A stretch of 64,000 nucleotides of DNA. It comes from Thermosipho atlanticus DSM 15807 (GTDB lineage: Bacteria; Thermotogota; Thermotogae; Thermotogales; Fervidobacteriaceae). A program made the position numbers and the translations under genes. Location of the stretch: contig NZ_FQXN01000001.1 in the NCBI RefSeq assembly GCF_900129985.1, positions 1 through 64,000 of the forward strand, written 5' to 3'. Positions 55,873 to 64,000 of this stretch are shown here, piece by piece. The notes under the pieces are model-generated. The model saw only the letters and a list, made by a program, of their open reading frames with translations, was not told the DNA's origin and did not search any database. Each line of letters starts with the position of its first letter. The first letter of the stretch is position 1.

Positions 55873-55989
55873 ATGAAGTATAATAAGTTTTTCAAAGTAC
55901 ATAAGTATAAATTCTTTTATGTTCTTTCTTTTAGAAAGAGAGGCTTTTTACAACAAGAGAGAAGCTTAGCTTCTCTCTTTTTATTTTAA
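55873..55989 (+). CDS. Small ORF (38 codons) with an internal terminator
   Basis: ATG 55873 follows AAAGGGGG by 7 nt, and a strong promoter lies directly upstream, so translation is plausible. The peptide is basic and aromatic (eight Phe, three Tyr; core FRKRGFLQQERSLASLF) and not recognised. An intrinsic terminator (55955-55982) lies within the frame and before the stop codon TAA at 55987-55989. Terminated transcripts would therefore lack a stop codon. It may be a leader peptide of an attenuator for the downstream genes, a ribosome-rescue-type small protein, or a chance frame. Confidence 0.4.
   Translation: MKYNKFFKVHKYKFFYVLSFRKRGFLQQERSLASLFLF
55955..55982 (+). terminator. Intrinsic terminator inside the small ORF
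   Basis: GAGAGAAGC (55957-55965), loop TTA and GCTTCTCTC (55969-55977), extended by two A-T pairs and followed by Ts. An upstream AGAGAGGC (about 55937-55944) can pair with the same GCTTCTCT arm, so an alternative fold exists. Confidence 0.8.
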
Positions 55990-56018
55990 TTTAATATACC
56001 ATTATGGAGGTTGAGATA

Positions 56019-57228
56019 ATGAAAATAGCGGTTATTGGATTTGGTGCTGCTAGTATAGGTTTTTTTGAAAAATGTAAAAGATGAAGATGTAACTGTGTTT
56101 GAGGCAAATAAAGATGTGTATTCTTCCTCAATAAGTGGGATAAGAGCTGATGGAAAATTGTTTATTTCTTCTGAAATGGGTGGAGATTTGGATGAAATAC
56201 TTTTAGATACAGATTTACAAAAAGAAATTGTGGATTTTTATTGTCGAGTATCTAATACAATTCCTGAAACAGGAACCCAAGAAGTAAATGTAAATATGAA
56301 AAGAGAGTTTCATAAATATGGATTTAAATTAATTGAATCAAAGTTTTATCATTTAGGTACAGATAAATTAAAAGTTTTCTTGAAAAATATATATAATAAT
56401 TCTGTGAAAATAAAGTACATAAAAGATGGTCAGCAATATAATGAAAAATTTGAAAAAGTTTACATTGCTGTAGGAAGGAGTGGTTCAAGATTAATTGATA
56501 CTATTAGTTCAAAATATCCTGAGCTTGTACTTCAAAACAATACTGTAGATTTAGGTGTGAGATTTGAGTTACCGAATTTTGTCGTTCAAGAATTGAACAC
56601 CATGTTATATGAATTTAAAGTAAAATATCAAGCTTCAAATGGATTTCTTGTTAGAACATTTTGTAATAATCCTTCCGGATATGTTGTGACGGAAAAATAT
56701 TCTAATTTTGTAACTGTAAATGGCCATTCTTTCCATAACAAAAAATCTTCAAATACAAATTTTGCAATTCTTGTAACCCATAGGTTTACGAAACCTTTTA
56801 ATGATCCTAATGGATATGGAGAATATATTGTTAAACTAGCTAATATCTTGGCGGGAGGGGAGAAGGTAATTTTACAGACATATGGAGATTTCAAAAAAGG
56901 AAAAAGAACAAAAAAATTGTGGAACGTTTATCCAACTTTAGATTCAAATGAATATATACTTGGAGATCTTAACCTTGTTTTACTTCATAAAACGGTGAAA
57001 GCTATTACAGAATTTTTAGATCAATTAGAAAATGTAATCCCAGGAATTTCCAATCCAACACATTTGTTGTATGGTATTGAAGTTAAGTTCTACGGTAAAA
57101 AGATGGATAATAACTTAGTATCTAATCTTAAATTTATCGGTGACTGTTCTGGTTATACTAGAAGTATTGTACATGCTACAGCGCATGGAATATTAGAGTA
57201 CTTAAAACTAAAAAAAGAGTTAAATTAA
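56019..57228 (+). pseudogene. FAD-dependent dehydrogenase (COG2509-like) with an N-terminal frameshift
   Basis: From ATG 56019, after ATGGAGGTTGAG, the frame encodes KIAVIGFGAASIGF, the FAD-binding dinucleotide fold start, and then meets a run of seven Ts (56060-56066). One T fewer joins it to the long frame that begins KNVKDEDVTVFEANKD and continues 380 residues to GDCSGYTRSIVHATAHG at the end. As written, the normal frame stops at TGA within 10 codons after the run. Either a frameshift mutation, a sequencing error, or slippage on the T-run that restores expression. The family is uncharacterised flavoproteins related to HI0933. Confidence 0.75.
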
Positions 57229-57251
57229 AATTGTTCATTAGGAGGTGCCGT

Positions 57252-58463
57252 ATGAAAATAGTAATTGTAGGGCTTCAGTGGGGAGATGAAGGGAAAGGAA
57301 AAGTTGTTGCTTATTTTTCGCAGTTTTTTGATAATGTGGTTAGATTTAGTGGTGGAAGTAATGCCGGGCATACAATTGAATATAATGAAGGAATAAAAAT
57401 TGTCAATCATCTTTTGCCCTCATTTTATAATGGAAAACAATTAAATTTGATTATATCAAACGGAGTATTAGTTGATTTAGAAACGTTAGTTGAAGAAATT
57501 GAGGAATTGAAAAATAAAATAGATTATTTACCGGAAATAAAGATTTCGAATTTGGCTCATGTTGTTCTTCCATTTCATAAAGTATTAGACGAGAAAATTG
57601 ATGAAGAGACACATATAGGTACTACAAAGAGAGGAATAGGACCAGCTTATGCTGACAAGATTAATAGGATTGGAATAAGACTAAAGGATTTTGAAAATAA
57701 AGATAATTTAATGAAAAAATTGAGGAATATCTCTGAGTTTTACTATAAAATGTATGGGATAAATCTAACTTTAAATTATAAATACATTATTGAGCTATAC
57801 GAAAAGATTAAACGTTATATTGTAAGTCAGATGGAGATAATAGAAGAGATAAAGGAAAGTAATGTACTGTTTGAAGGAACACAGGGTGTATTGTTAGATT
57901 TGGATATGGGGACTTATCCGTATGTTACGGGAACTAATTGTAATACTACTGGAGTTCAAAGTGGAGTAGGATATCCAGTTAAAATTGATAAATATTTAGG
58001 AGTTTTTAAAGCGTATTTAACTAGAGTCGGAAATGGGCCATTTCCAACAGAAATTTATGGTGAAGAAGCAGCGATGTTAAGAGAAAAAGGTAAAGAATTT
58101 GGGGCAACAACTGGAAGGCCTAGAAGGGTAGGCTGGTTAGATTTGATTCTATTGAAATATGCTATTAAGGTCTCAGGTGTCGAAGAGTTGGTGTTGACAA
58201 AAGGTGATATACTTAGTAAAATAACAAAAATTCCAGTATGTATAGGATATAAAATTGGAAGTAAAGTGAAGGAAAATATCACTAGTATTGATGAAATAAA
58301 AGAAGTTACACCAGTATATACATATTTGGATGGTTGGGAAACTTTAAATGATTTAAATTTTAAAAGGTTCTTGGAATTTATTGAAAATTTTGTGGATGTT
58401 AAAATTAAATACGTATCCTATGGACCAAAGGTTGACCAAATTAAGCAAATTAGGCAAAATTGA
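57252..58463 (+). CDS. purA: Adenylosuccinate synthetase
   Basis: A 403-residue GTP-dependent enzyme that condenses IMP and aspartate. QWGDEGKGK is at residues 9-17, then SGGSNAGHTIEY, TTKRGIGPAYADK, EGTQGVLLDLDMGTYPYVT (in part) and TTGRPRRVGWLD. It is some 25 residues shorter than the E. coli enzyme. ATG 57252 is chosen for GGAGGTG seven bases upstream and since homologues start at MK-I-V. It is followed by guaA and purB, giving an AMP/GMP branch cluster. Confidence 0.97.
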   Translation: MKIVIVGLQWGDEGKGKVVAYFSQFFDNVVRFSGGSNAGHTIEYNEGIKIVNHLLPSFYNGKQLNLIISNGVLVDLETLVEEIEELKNKIDYLPEIKISNLAHVVLPFHKVLDEKIDEETHIGTTKRGIGPAYADKINRIGIRLKDFENKDNLMKKLRNISEFYYKMYGINLTLNYKYIIELYEKIKRYIVSQMEIIEEIKESNVLFEGTQGVLLDLDMGTYPYVTGTNCNTTGVQSGVGYPVKIDKYLGVFKAYLTRVGNGPFPTEIYGEEAAMLREKGKEFGATTGRPRRVGWLDLILLKYAIKVSGVEELVLTKGDILSKITKIPVCIGYKIGSKVKENITSIDEIKEVTPVYTYLDGWETLNDLNFKRFLEFIENFVDVKIKYVSYGPKVDQIKQIRQN

Positions 58464-58480
58464 ATTTTTGGAGGTGAGTT

Positions 58481-60034
58481 ATGTATACCATTAAAACAGT
58501 TGTTGTTATCGACTTTGGTTCACAATATACACAGTTAATTGTAAGGAGAATAAGAGAAATTGGATATTATGCCGAACTTTTATCCTGGGATGTATCGAAG
58601 GAAGAAGTGGTTGAATTAAATCCAGCTGCGATAATTTTCTCAGGTGGTCCAGCAAGTGTATTTGAAGAAGGGGCGCCATATATCCAAGATTATTTTTTTG
58701 AGCTAAATGTACCAATTCTTGGCATATGTTATGGACTACAGAGCATAATTCAGAAATTTGGTGGGAAAGTAGAAAAGTCTTCAAAAAGAGAATTTGGACG
58801 TACATTTTTAGAAATAATCAAAAAAGATCCAATTTTTGATGGTATTCCTAAAAAATCTGAGGTATGGATGAGCCATTCAGATAGAGTTGAAGAGTTGCCA
58901 GAAAATTTTTATGTTATAGCTCAGAGTGAGAATTCACCGTATGCGGTTGTAAGAAATGTGGAAGGGAACATATATGGTGTACAATTTCATCCTGAGGTTA
59001 CTCATAGTCAGTATGGGCGAAAACTGTTATCAAATTTTATTGAAAAAGTTGTAGGAATTGAGAAGAACTGGAGAATGGAAGATTTTCTTGAGAAAAAAAT
59101 TAGGGAAATAAGAGAAACAGTAGGAGAAAATAAGGTAATATTGGGACTATCTGGAGGAGTTGATTCATCTGTTCTAGCAATTTTGTTAAATAAAGCTATA
59201 GGTAATAATTTGATACCAATTTTTGTGGACACGGGACTTTTAAGATTAAACGAAAAATCTGAAGTTGTTGAAAATTTTGAGGATTTAGGTATTGACTTAG
59301 TAATAGTAGACGCTCAAGAAAAGTTTTTTGAAGTTTTAAAAGGTGTAGAAGCACCAGAAGAAAAGAGAAAAATTATAGGACATACATTTATTGAGATATT
59401 TAACGAAACTGCGAAAAAGTTACTAGAAAAACATGGTGATATTAAATTTCTTGCTCAAGGTACACTTTATCCGGATGTTATAGAAAGTAAGGTGTGCGGA
59501 AGCAAATCAGCAGCGAAAATAAAAACTCATCATAATGTAGGAGGATTACCAGAAAAATTACCGTTCAAAGTTATAGAACCTTTCCGAAATTTATTTAAAG
59601 ATGAAGTTAGACAGATAGGAAAAATTTTAAATATTCCTGAAAAGATAATTAATAGACATCCATTCCCTGGTCCAGGCCTTGCTGTAAGAATTATCGGAGA
59701 GGTAACAAAAGAATCCGTTGAAAAACTTCGAAAAGCGGATTATATATTCATTGAGGAACTGAGGAAAGAAAATTTATATGACAAGGTGTGGCAAGCATTT
59801 TCCGTATTGTTACCAATAAAAACGGTAGGAGTTATGGGGGATTATAGAAGTTATGAAAATGTAATAGCTCTTCGTGCTGTGAATAGCGAAGATGGTATGA
59901 CTGCAGATTGGGCAAAATTACCATCCGAGTTTTTAAATCAAGTGGCAAAGAGAATTATTAATGAAGTTAGTGGAATAAATAGAGTAGTATACGATATTAC
60001 TTCAAAACCTCCAGCAACAATTGAGTGGGAGTAA
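58481..60034 (+). CDS. guaA: GMP synthase (glutamine-hydrolysing)
   Basis: A 517-residue two-part enzyme. The class I glutamine amidotransferase has its nucleophile in GICYGLQSI (about residue 85) and the HPE of FHPEVTH. The ATP-pyrophosphatase domain has the P-loop LSGGVDSSV near 226, and a C-terminal dimerisation domain ends TSKPPATIEWE, which is the usual GuaA end. It aminates XMP to GMP. ATG after GGAGGTGAG. Confidence 0.98.
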   Translation: MYTIKTVVVIDFGSQYTQLIVRRIREIGYYAELLSWDVSKEEVVELNPAAIIFSGGPASVFEEGAPYIQDYFFELNVPILGICYGLQSIIQKFGGKVEKSSKREFGRTFLEIIKKDPIFDGIPKKSEVWMSHSDRVEELPENFYVIAQSENSPYAVVRNVEGNIYGVQFHPEVTHSQYGRKLLSNFIEKVVGIEKNWRMEDFLEKKIREIRETVGENKVILGLSGGVDSSVLAILLNKAIGNNLIPIFVDTGLLRLNEKSEVVENFEDLGIDLVIVDAQEKFFEVLKGVEAPEEKRKIIGHTFIEIFNETAKKLLEKHGDIKFLAQGTLYPDVIESKVCGSKSAAKIKTHHNVGGLPEKLPFKVIEPFRNLFKDEVRQIGKILNIPEKIINRHPFPGPGLAVRIIGEVTKESVEKLRKADYIFIEELRKENLYDKVWQAFSVLLPIKTVGVMGDYRSYENVIALRAVNSEDGMTADWAKLPSEFLNQVAKRIINEVSGINRVVYDITSKPPATIEWE

Positions 60035-60049
60035 GGAGGGAAAAATAAA

Positions 60050-61336
60050 GTGGTTGAAAGATATGCATTAGAACCAATTAAAAGCTTATGGACTCTTGAA
60101 AATCAATATGAAAGATGGCTAGAAGTGGAGTTGGCTGTAATTAGAGCATATGAGGAATTAGAAAAAATACCTAAAGGTACTTATGAAAAAATAAAAGATA
60201 ATATTTATTTTAATATCGAAGAGTTTTTAGAAATGGAAAAGGAAATAAAACATGATGTAATAGCATTTATCAAAGTTGTAACTTCAAAAATGGGAGATGA
60301 GGCAAAATATTTTCACTATGGATTAACCTCTTCAGATGTAGTAGATACTGCTAACATTTTAGCTTTGATTCGTTCAACAAAATATATTCTTAGTGAAATT
60401 GAATTGCTTAGGAAGTTGTTATATGAAAAAGCTTTAAAATATAAATATTTACCAACTATTGGGAGAACACATGGTGTTCATGCCGAACCAACATCTTTTG
60501 GTTTAAAATTTCTTTCTTGGTACGATGAATTTGGTAGAAATCTGAGAAGGTTAGAAAAAGCTTATGAAGAACTTTCTATTGGAAAGTTATCTGGAGCGGT
60601 TGGAAATTATGCCAATATCGATCCTCAAGTAGAAGAGTTGGCATTATCGTATTTATCATTAAAACCTGCTTTGACGGTTTCTCAAGTAATTCCAAGGGAT
60701 TATCACGCTTATTTAGTTGAAGTATTTGCTCTAATTGCGTCTGCCATTGAAAGAATGGCAGTGGAAATTAGACATTTGCAGAGAACAGAAGTTTTTGAAG
60801 TGCAAGAACCGTTTAGAAAAGGGCAAAGGGGTTCTTCAGCTATGCCACATAAGAAAAATCCAATTTTGAGTGAGAGATTAACAGGTTTGGCAAGAATAGT
60901 AAAAAACTATGTTAACATTGCTCTTGAAAATATAGTTTTATGGCATGAAAGAGATATTTCTCATTCTTCTGCAGAAAGATTTATGTTTCCAGATATAACT
61001 ATGTTGGTATTTTATATGTTGAAAAAAGCACAAGAATTAATAGAAAACTTAGTAATTTTTGAAAAAAATATAAGAAGAAACATTGATATTACCAAAGGTT
61101 TAGTTTATTCTCAAAGGGTTTTCCACGCGCTAATGAATGAAGGATTTTCAAGAGAAGAAGCATATAAAAAGGTCCAAGGAGTTGCCTTAATTTGTACAAA
61201 GAAAAATTTATCGTTTAAGAAGGAAGTTGAAAATCATTTTGGAAACATATTTACAAACAAAGAACTTAAAGAGTTATTTAATCCTTCGTATTATTTAAGA
61301 AATATCGATAAAATTTATGAAAGATTTGAAGGTTAA
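60050..61336 (+). CDS. purB: Adenylosuccinate lyase
   Basis: A 428-residue lyase of the fumarase superfamily. HYGLTSSDVVDTA is near residue 85, GRTHGVHAEPTSFG near 138, and the signature loop GSSAMPHKKNPILSE near 265 carries the catalytic serine. It releases fumarate from SAICAR and adenylosuccinate. GTG start after AAGGAGGG. Its stop overlaps by 4 nt the end of the convergent AAA ATPase gene. Confidence 0.97.
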   Translation: MVERYALEPIKSLWTLENQYERWLEVELAVIRAYEELEKIPKGTYEKIKDNIYFNIEEFLEMEKEIKHDVIAFIKVVTSKMGDEAKYFHYGLTSSDVVDTANILALIRSTKYILSEIELLRKLLYEKALKYKYLPTIGRTHGVHAEPTSFGLKFLSWYDEFGRNLRRLEKAYEELSIGKLSGAVGNYANIDPQVEELALSYLSLKPALTVSQVIPRDYHAYLVEVFALIASAIERMAVEIRHLQRTEVFEVQEPFRKGQRGSSAMPHKKNPILSERLTGLARIVKNYVNIALENIVLWHERDISHSSAERFMFPDITMLVFYMLKKAQELIENLVIFEKNIRRNIDITKGLVYSQRVFHALMNEGFSREEAYKKVQGVALICTKKNLSFKKEVENHFGNIFTNKELKELFNPSYYLRNIDKIYERFEG

Positions 61337-62364
61337 TCGTTGAAACTTATTTTTTCAATTATTTTATCACAGAGTTGACCTTTATAACCACTTTCATTAG
61401 ATAATTCACTTAAAAGTCTAACTAAACTGAAGAAACTATCTTTCGGGATAATTTTTGATAACTTTAAAAGATTATTAGAAATAGTTTCAACGTTTTCAAT
61501 CATTGTTTTTGCTTCATCTTCTGAAATATTTGAAATAAAATCTACAATTCTTATAATTATAGAATTTACTTCATGAATTTCCAGTTTTTCAGGAATATTA
61601 CCTTCTAAAATTATATCTCGTGCATTTGGAATTTCAAAAAACATATTTTCGATGAAAACTTTCGCTGCTTCTGATCCTAAAATTCCTGAAGCAAGTTGAT
61701 ATCCAAATCTTTTTTTATCTTCTTTTGAAAGTTTTTTAAGAACATTTCCTAATTTATACCAGCTTCTAGGACTTGGTTTTATATTAGCTTTTAAAGAAAC
61801 ATTTATTCTTGGAAACAAGAATTCAGGATTTTTTTCTACAAATTTTTTGATTTCTTCTGGTAATCCAATTTGATCAGCCCATTGTAACCATTCATCAACA
61901 CTTGGAGAAATTTCAAGAATAAAAAATCTTGAAAGAAAAGCGGGATCTGTAATTAAATCCACCTGATCATAGTCTTCATCAGGAGGATTCATTGAAGCAG
62001 CTATCCAAGTACCTTTTGGTAAGACGTGGTTGTGTATTCGTTTATCAATTAAAAGTTGCATAATCGCATTTCTTATGCTTCTGTGTGAACGATTTATTTC
62101 ATCTAGAAAAATTATATAGTTTTCATTATCAGGCCACCAGTCTGGTGCCAAAAAGACTGTTTTATTATTTTCTCTAGAAGGCAAACCAATAAGATCACCT
62201 GGTTCCATTTGTGAAAGTACTAAAATTACAAGTTTTCTATTGGTTTCATTAGCTATTTCTCTCATTAGATCTGTTTTACCAACCCCAAAATGTCCAACTA
62301 ATAGGGGAACTTCTCCAGATTCCATGATTTTTTTTGATAAATATTTAGCTTCCTGAATAGTCAA
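61333..62364 (-). CDS. MoxR-type AAA+ ATPase linked to scpB
   Basis: A 343-residue AAA+ ATPase. The Walker A is GHFGVGKTDLM near residue 27, the Walker B IIFLDEINRS near 90 with sensor 1 ASMNPP, and an arginine-finger candidate is near FLSRFF. The remainder is helical. MoxR ATPases usually act as chaperones with VWA-domain partners; none is seen here. TTG 62364 is preferred, being 6 nt after GGAGGTG. It overlaps scpB by 20 nt, so it is translated with the SMC-condensin subunits. That link suggests a role near chromosome upkeep, but this is inference. Confidence 0.82.
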   Translation of the reverse strand: MTIQEAKYLSKKIMESGEVPLLVGHFGVGKTDLMREIANETNRKLVILVLSQMEPGDLIGLPSRENNKTVFLAPDWWPDNENYIIFLDEINRSHRSIRNAIMQLLIDKRIHNHVLPKGTWIAASMNPPDEDYDQVDLITDPAFLSRFFILEISPSVDEWLQWADQIGLPEEIKKFVEKNPEFLFPRINVSLKANIKPSPRSWYKLGNVLKKLSKEDKKRFGYQLASGILGSEAAKVFIENMFFEIPNARDIILEGNIPEKLEIHEVNSIIIRIVDFISNISEDEAKTMIENVETISNNLLKLSKIIPKDSFFSLVRLLSELSNESGYKGQLCDKIIEKISFND

Positions 62365-62857
62365 GTTCAGCACCTCCAAGGTCTTTTACAAGTTCTTCTA
62401 CCATAGTTTCGTCTTTAAAAACGTTAGTCAGAGAATATATATAGCCTCTTCCTTTTTTTTGTCTCTTTACTACTCCACTTGACAGTAATTGTTTAAGTAC
62501 ATTATAGGAATCTTTTCCTCTTATACCATCAATTTCAGATTTAGTTAACTTATTTTTAGTAGCTAAAAGTAAAACAATTTCTAACTGAGCTTCAGAAAGA
62601 CTACTTAAAGATCTTTTTCTTACAATTTTGGATACTTCTGATGAAAATTGTTCTTTAGTGTAAAATCTTAAGAATCCGTCAATATTCCTTAGTTCAATGC
62701 CATGTTCTTCGGAGGAATTATATTTTTTTTGAAGTTGTAAAATAATTTCATCTAAAACGTTCTCCGAAATGTCAGTTATTTTTTGAAGATCTTGTTTTTT
62801 AATACCTCTTGAAGCAAATATCATTGCTTCAACCAAGGCTATTTGATTTTTTTGCAT
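62345..62857 (-). CDS. scpB: Segregation and condensation protein B
   Basis: A 170-residue protein with two winged-helix domains. LVEAMIFASRGIKKQDLQKI begins the first and SLSEAQLEIVLLLATKNKLTKSEIDGIRG (in part) begins the second, both typical of ScpB. It binds ScpA at the SMC heads. ATG with weak site; the gene overlaps scpA by 29 nt. Confidence 0.93.
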   Translation of the reverse strand: MQKNQIALVEAMIFASRGIKKQDLQKITDISENVLDEIILQLQKKYNSSEEHGIELRNIDGFLRFYTKEQFSSEVSKIVRKRSLSSLSEAQLEIVLLLATKNKLTKSEIDGIRGKDSYNVLKQLLSSGVVKRQKKGRGYIYSLTNVFKDETMVEELVKDLGGAELDYSGS

Positions 62858-63515
62858 TTCTGACCACTCTCTTGATTTTAAATTTTTTGTCTAAAAAGAT
62901 TTTATTGAGTTTTATTAATTCTAGGATCGCTAAAAATTTAACTATAAACTCGTATCTATTTTTAGATTCTTTTAGTACATCAAAGAGATTTTTATCAATA
63001 TATTCGTTGAGAATTTTTGTCATGACTACCTCGATTGAAAGAGATTCTTTTTTTATTTGATATACCTTTTGTTTTAGTTCGATTTCTTGAAGAGTGTTTT
63101 TTAATAGTTTCTCAAACTTTTTTTCGTTTATTTTTGGAAAAACAACTCTTACATTTATGGGGTAGTTTTTTATCTTCTTGTTATCTAGTTTTCTAACATT
63201 TTCAACCATTTCTTTTAATTTAGCATATTGTTCGACTTGTGCATAAAAATTTTCCTTTGAATATTGGAATTCTTTATCTTCATTACTCCGAGGCAATAAA
63301 CTTTTTGATTTTAATTCCATTAAGTATGAAGCAGTGGCAATAAACTCTGAAGTTATATTTAGGTTCATTTTTTTCATATTATTTAGATAATTCATAAATT
63401 CATCAGCAAGAAGAGATAAGGGAATTTCCCTTATGCTCAATTTATTCTTTTTTACTAAAAACAATATTAAATCCAAAGGACCTTCAAAATTTTCAAATTT
63501 GAAAAGTAATTCCAT
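62829..63515 (-). CDS. scpA: Segregation and condensation protein A
   Basis: A 228-residue kleisin: N-terminal FENFEGPLDLILFLVKKNK, which is the ScpA signature, then ITSEFIATASYLMELKSKSLLP and a C-terminal winged-helix region (FLAILELIKLNKIFL). It bridges the SMC heads. ATG in TAATG overlap with the preceding CBS-ACT gene. Confidence 0.93.
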   Translation of the reverse strand: MELLFKFENFEGPLDLILFLVKKNKLSIREIPLSLLADEFMNYLNNMKKMNLNITSEFIATASYLMELKSKSLLPRSNEDKEFQYSKENFYAQVEQYAKLKEMVENVRKLDNKKIKNYPINVRVVFPKINEKKFEKLLKNTLQEIELKQKVYQIKKESLSIEVVMTKILNEYIDKNLFDVLKESKNRYEFIVKFLAILELIKLNKIFLDKKFKIKRVVRNAKKSNSLG

Positions 63516-64000
63516 TAAAAACCTTCTTCTTCTATAATAGAGGTATAATGAATTTCATATATTTCTAGTAGATTAGCGATTGTTTCAGGGTCATCACATT
63601 GAACTTTGATTGAAACTTGTCTTTTTCCATCATCTTTTAAAGTTAAAATTGACAAAATATTCATTTTATTGTTTGCTAATACATCAATTACTCTCTTTAA
63701 CTCTCCAGGTTTATCGGGAAGTTCAAGAATTATTCTTGTTCCCGGTTCATCCATAGCAGAAAGTTCAGTGAATGCTTCTAATACTTCTTGTACTGTCAGG
63801 ATACCAATTACTTCTGCATTGTTATTTACGACTGGAAGTATTTGATCCCTATTTTCAATTAACATTAAAGCTGCCTCTTCGACATTTGAATCTTCTACAA
63901 CATAAAAGTCTGGAAATGTAACGTAATTATTAACTGATTCTTCAAGTTCCGAATCTCTAATGCTTGATTTATAAAGTACCCCTTCGAATTTGTCGTTTTC
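63515..64000 (-). CDS. CBS-domain and ACT-domain protein (5' part missing)
   Basis: The visible 161 residues, cut at the right window edge, contain the second half of a CBS pair (EEAALMLIENRDQILPVVNNNAEVIGIL; in part) and a C-terminal ACT domain (GTRIILELPDKPGELKRVIDVLANN; in part). AcuB-like proteins of this layout sense nucleotides and small ligands. The first CBS domain is expected beyond 64000. The frame is open through 64000, so ATG 63865 is internal. It is coupled to scpA. Confidence 0.85.
   Translation of the reverse strand, partial: ENDKFEGVLYKSSIRDSELEESVNNYVTFPDFYVVEDSNVEEAALMLIENRDQILPVVNNNAEVIGILTVQEVLEAFTELSAMDEPGTRIILELPDKPGELKRVIDVLANNKMNILSILTLKDDGKRQVSIKVQCDDPETIANLLEIYEIHYTSIIEEEGF

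Noticed and set aside
55701-55895. A 64-codon minus-strand frame in the long gap
   Set aside because: Starts at TTG without a ribosome-binding site, runs against the strong promoter, and its composition is what AT-rich non-coding DNA gives.
1-64000. tRNA genes and other known RNAs
   Set aside because: No tRNA-like cloverleaf with a GTTCRANYC arm was noticed in the gaps; only the RNase P RNA was recognisable. A covariance-model scan would be decisive.

Overview
The window is a gene-dense, very AT-rich bacterial chromosome segment. Its gene repertoire and order (an ftsA-ftsZ-pilB-frr-uppS-cdsA-alaS-mreB-murA run, a SpeD with T. maritima-like active-site spacing, a zinc-motif-less SecA with an insertion in its first nucleotide-binding domain, an EF-G-like GTPase paralogue, a sodium-pump-type methylmalonyl-CoA decarboxylase cluster) point to the Thermotogota, most like the low-GC Thermosipho/Fervidobacterium group. 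This placement is an inference from remembered family features, not from a search.

Layout. 1-551: the 3' end of an IS21-family element (istB tail plus terminal repeats) abutting, and apparently inserted into, the first repeat of a four-repeat CRISPR array with no cas genes in view. 734-6653: a transporter and a phosphatase on the minus strand, diverging across a 9-bp inverted repeat from an HD-domain protein, minC and secA. 6793-10767: methylmalonyl-CoA epimerase, decarboxylase alpha, gamma and biotin subunits, the B12 subunit of the mutase and its GTPase chaperone. 10795-17588: a TPR protein, phoH, a PgpH-like HD membrane protein, ybeY, a second EamA transporter, an oxidoreductase, a DUF554 protein that seems to lack a normal start codon, and a DUF2520 protein, converging on a phosphohexomutase (17555-18988). 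19174-24791: polyamine cluster (cupin regulator, speD, speE, terminator, potD-A-B-C).

24774-30152, minus strand: pfkB kinase, sucrose-phosphate-synthase-like glycosyltransferase, folE2, L7Ae-type protein, GNAT, a decayed M32 carboxypeptidase and rsmD. 30253-36041: dnaN, a frameshifted small gene, an orphan ABC ATPase, GNAT, an AmmeMemoRadiSam radical-SAM enzyme, apbE, an EbfC-like protein and a rhomboid protease. 36087-38642, minus strand: ackA, fba and the RNase P RNA. 38714-53444: cell division, envelope and shape genes, including unrecognised single-pass proteins placed where ftsQ and mreC would be expected. 53497-55643: an EF-G-like GTPase and its terminator. 55644-61336: a small ORF with its own promoter and an intrinsic terminator inside the reading frame, a frameshifted FAD dehydrogenase, purA, guaA and purB. 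61333-64000, minus strand: a MoxR-type AAA ATPase overlapping scpB-scpA, and a CBS-ACT protein cut by the window edge.

Most of the window is housekeeping sequence. No wholly new multi-gene system is evident. The best leads are the small ORF whose terminator precedes its stop codon (55822-55989), the IS insertion in the CRISPR array, the AAA ATPase tied to the condensin subunits, and several decayed or oddly started genes.
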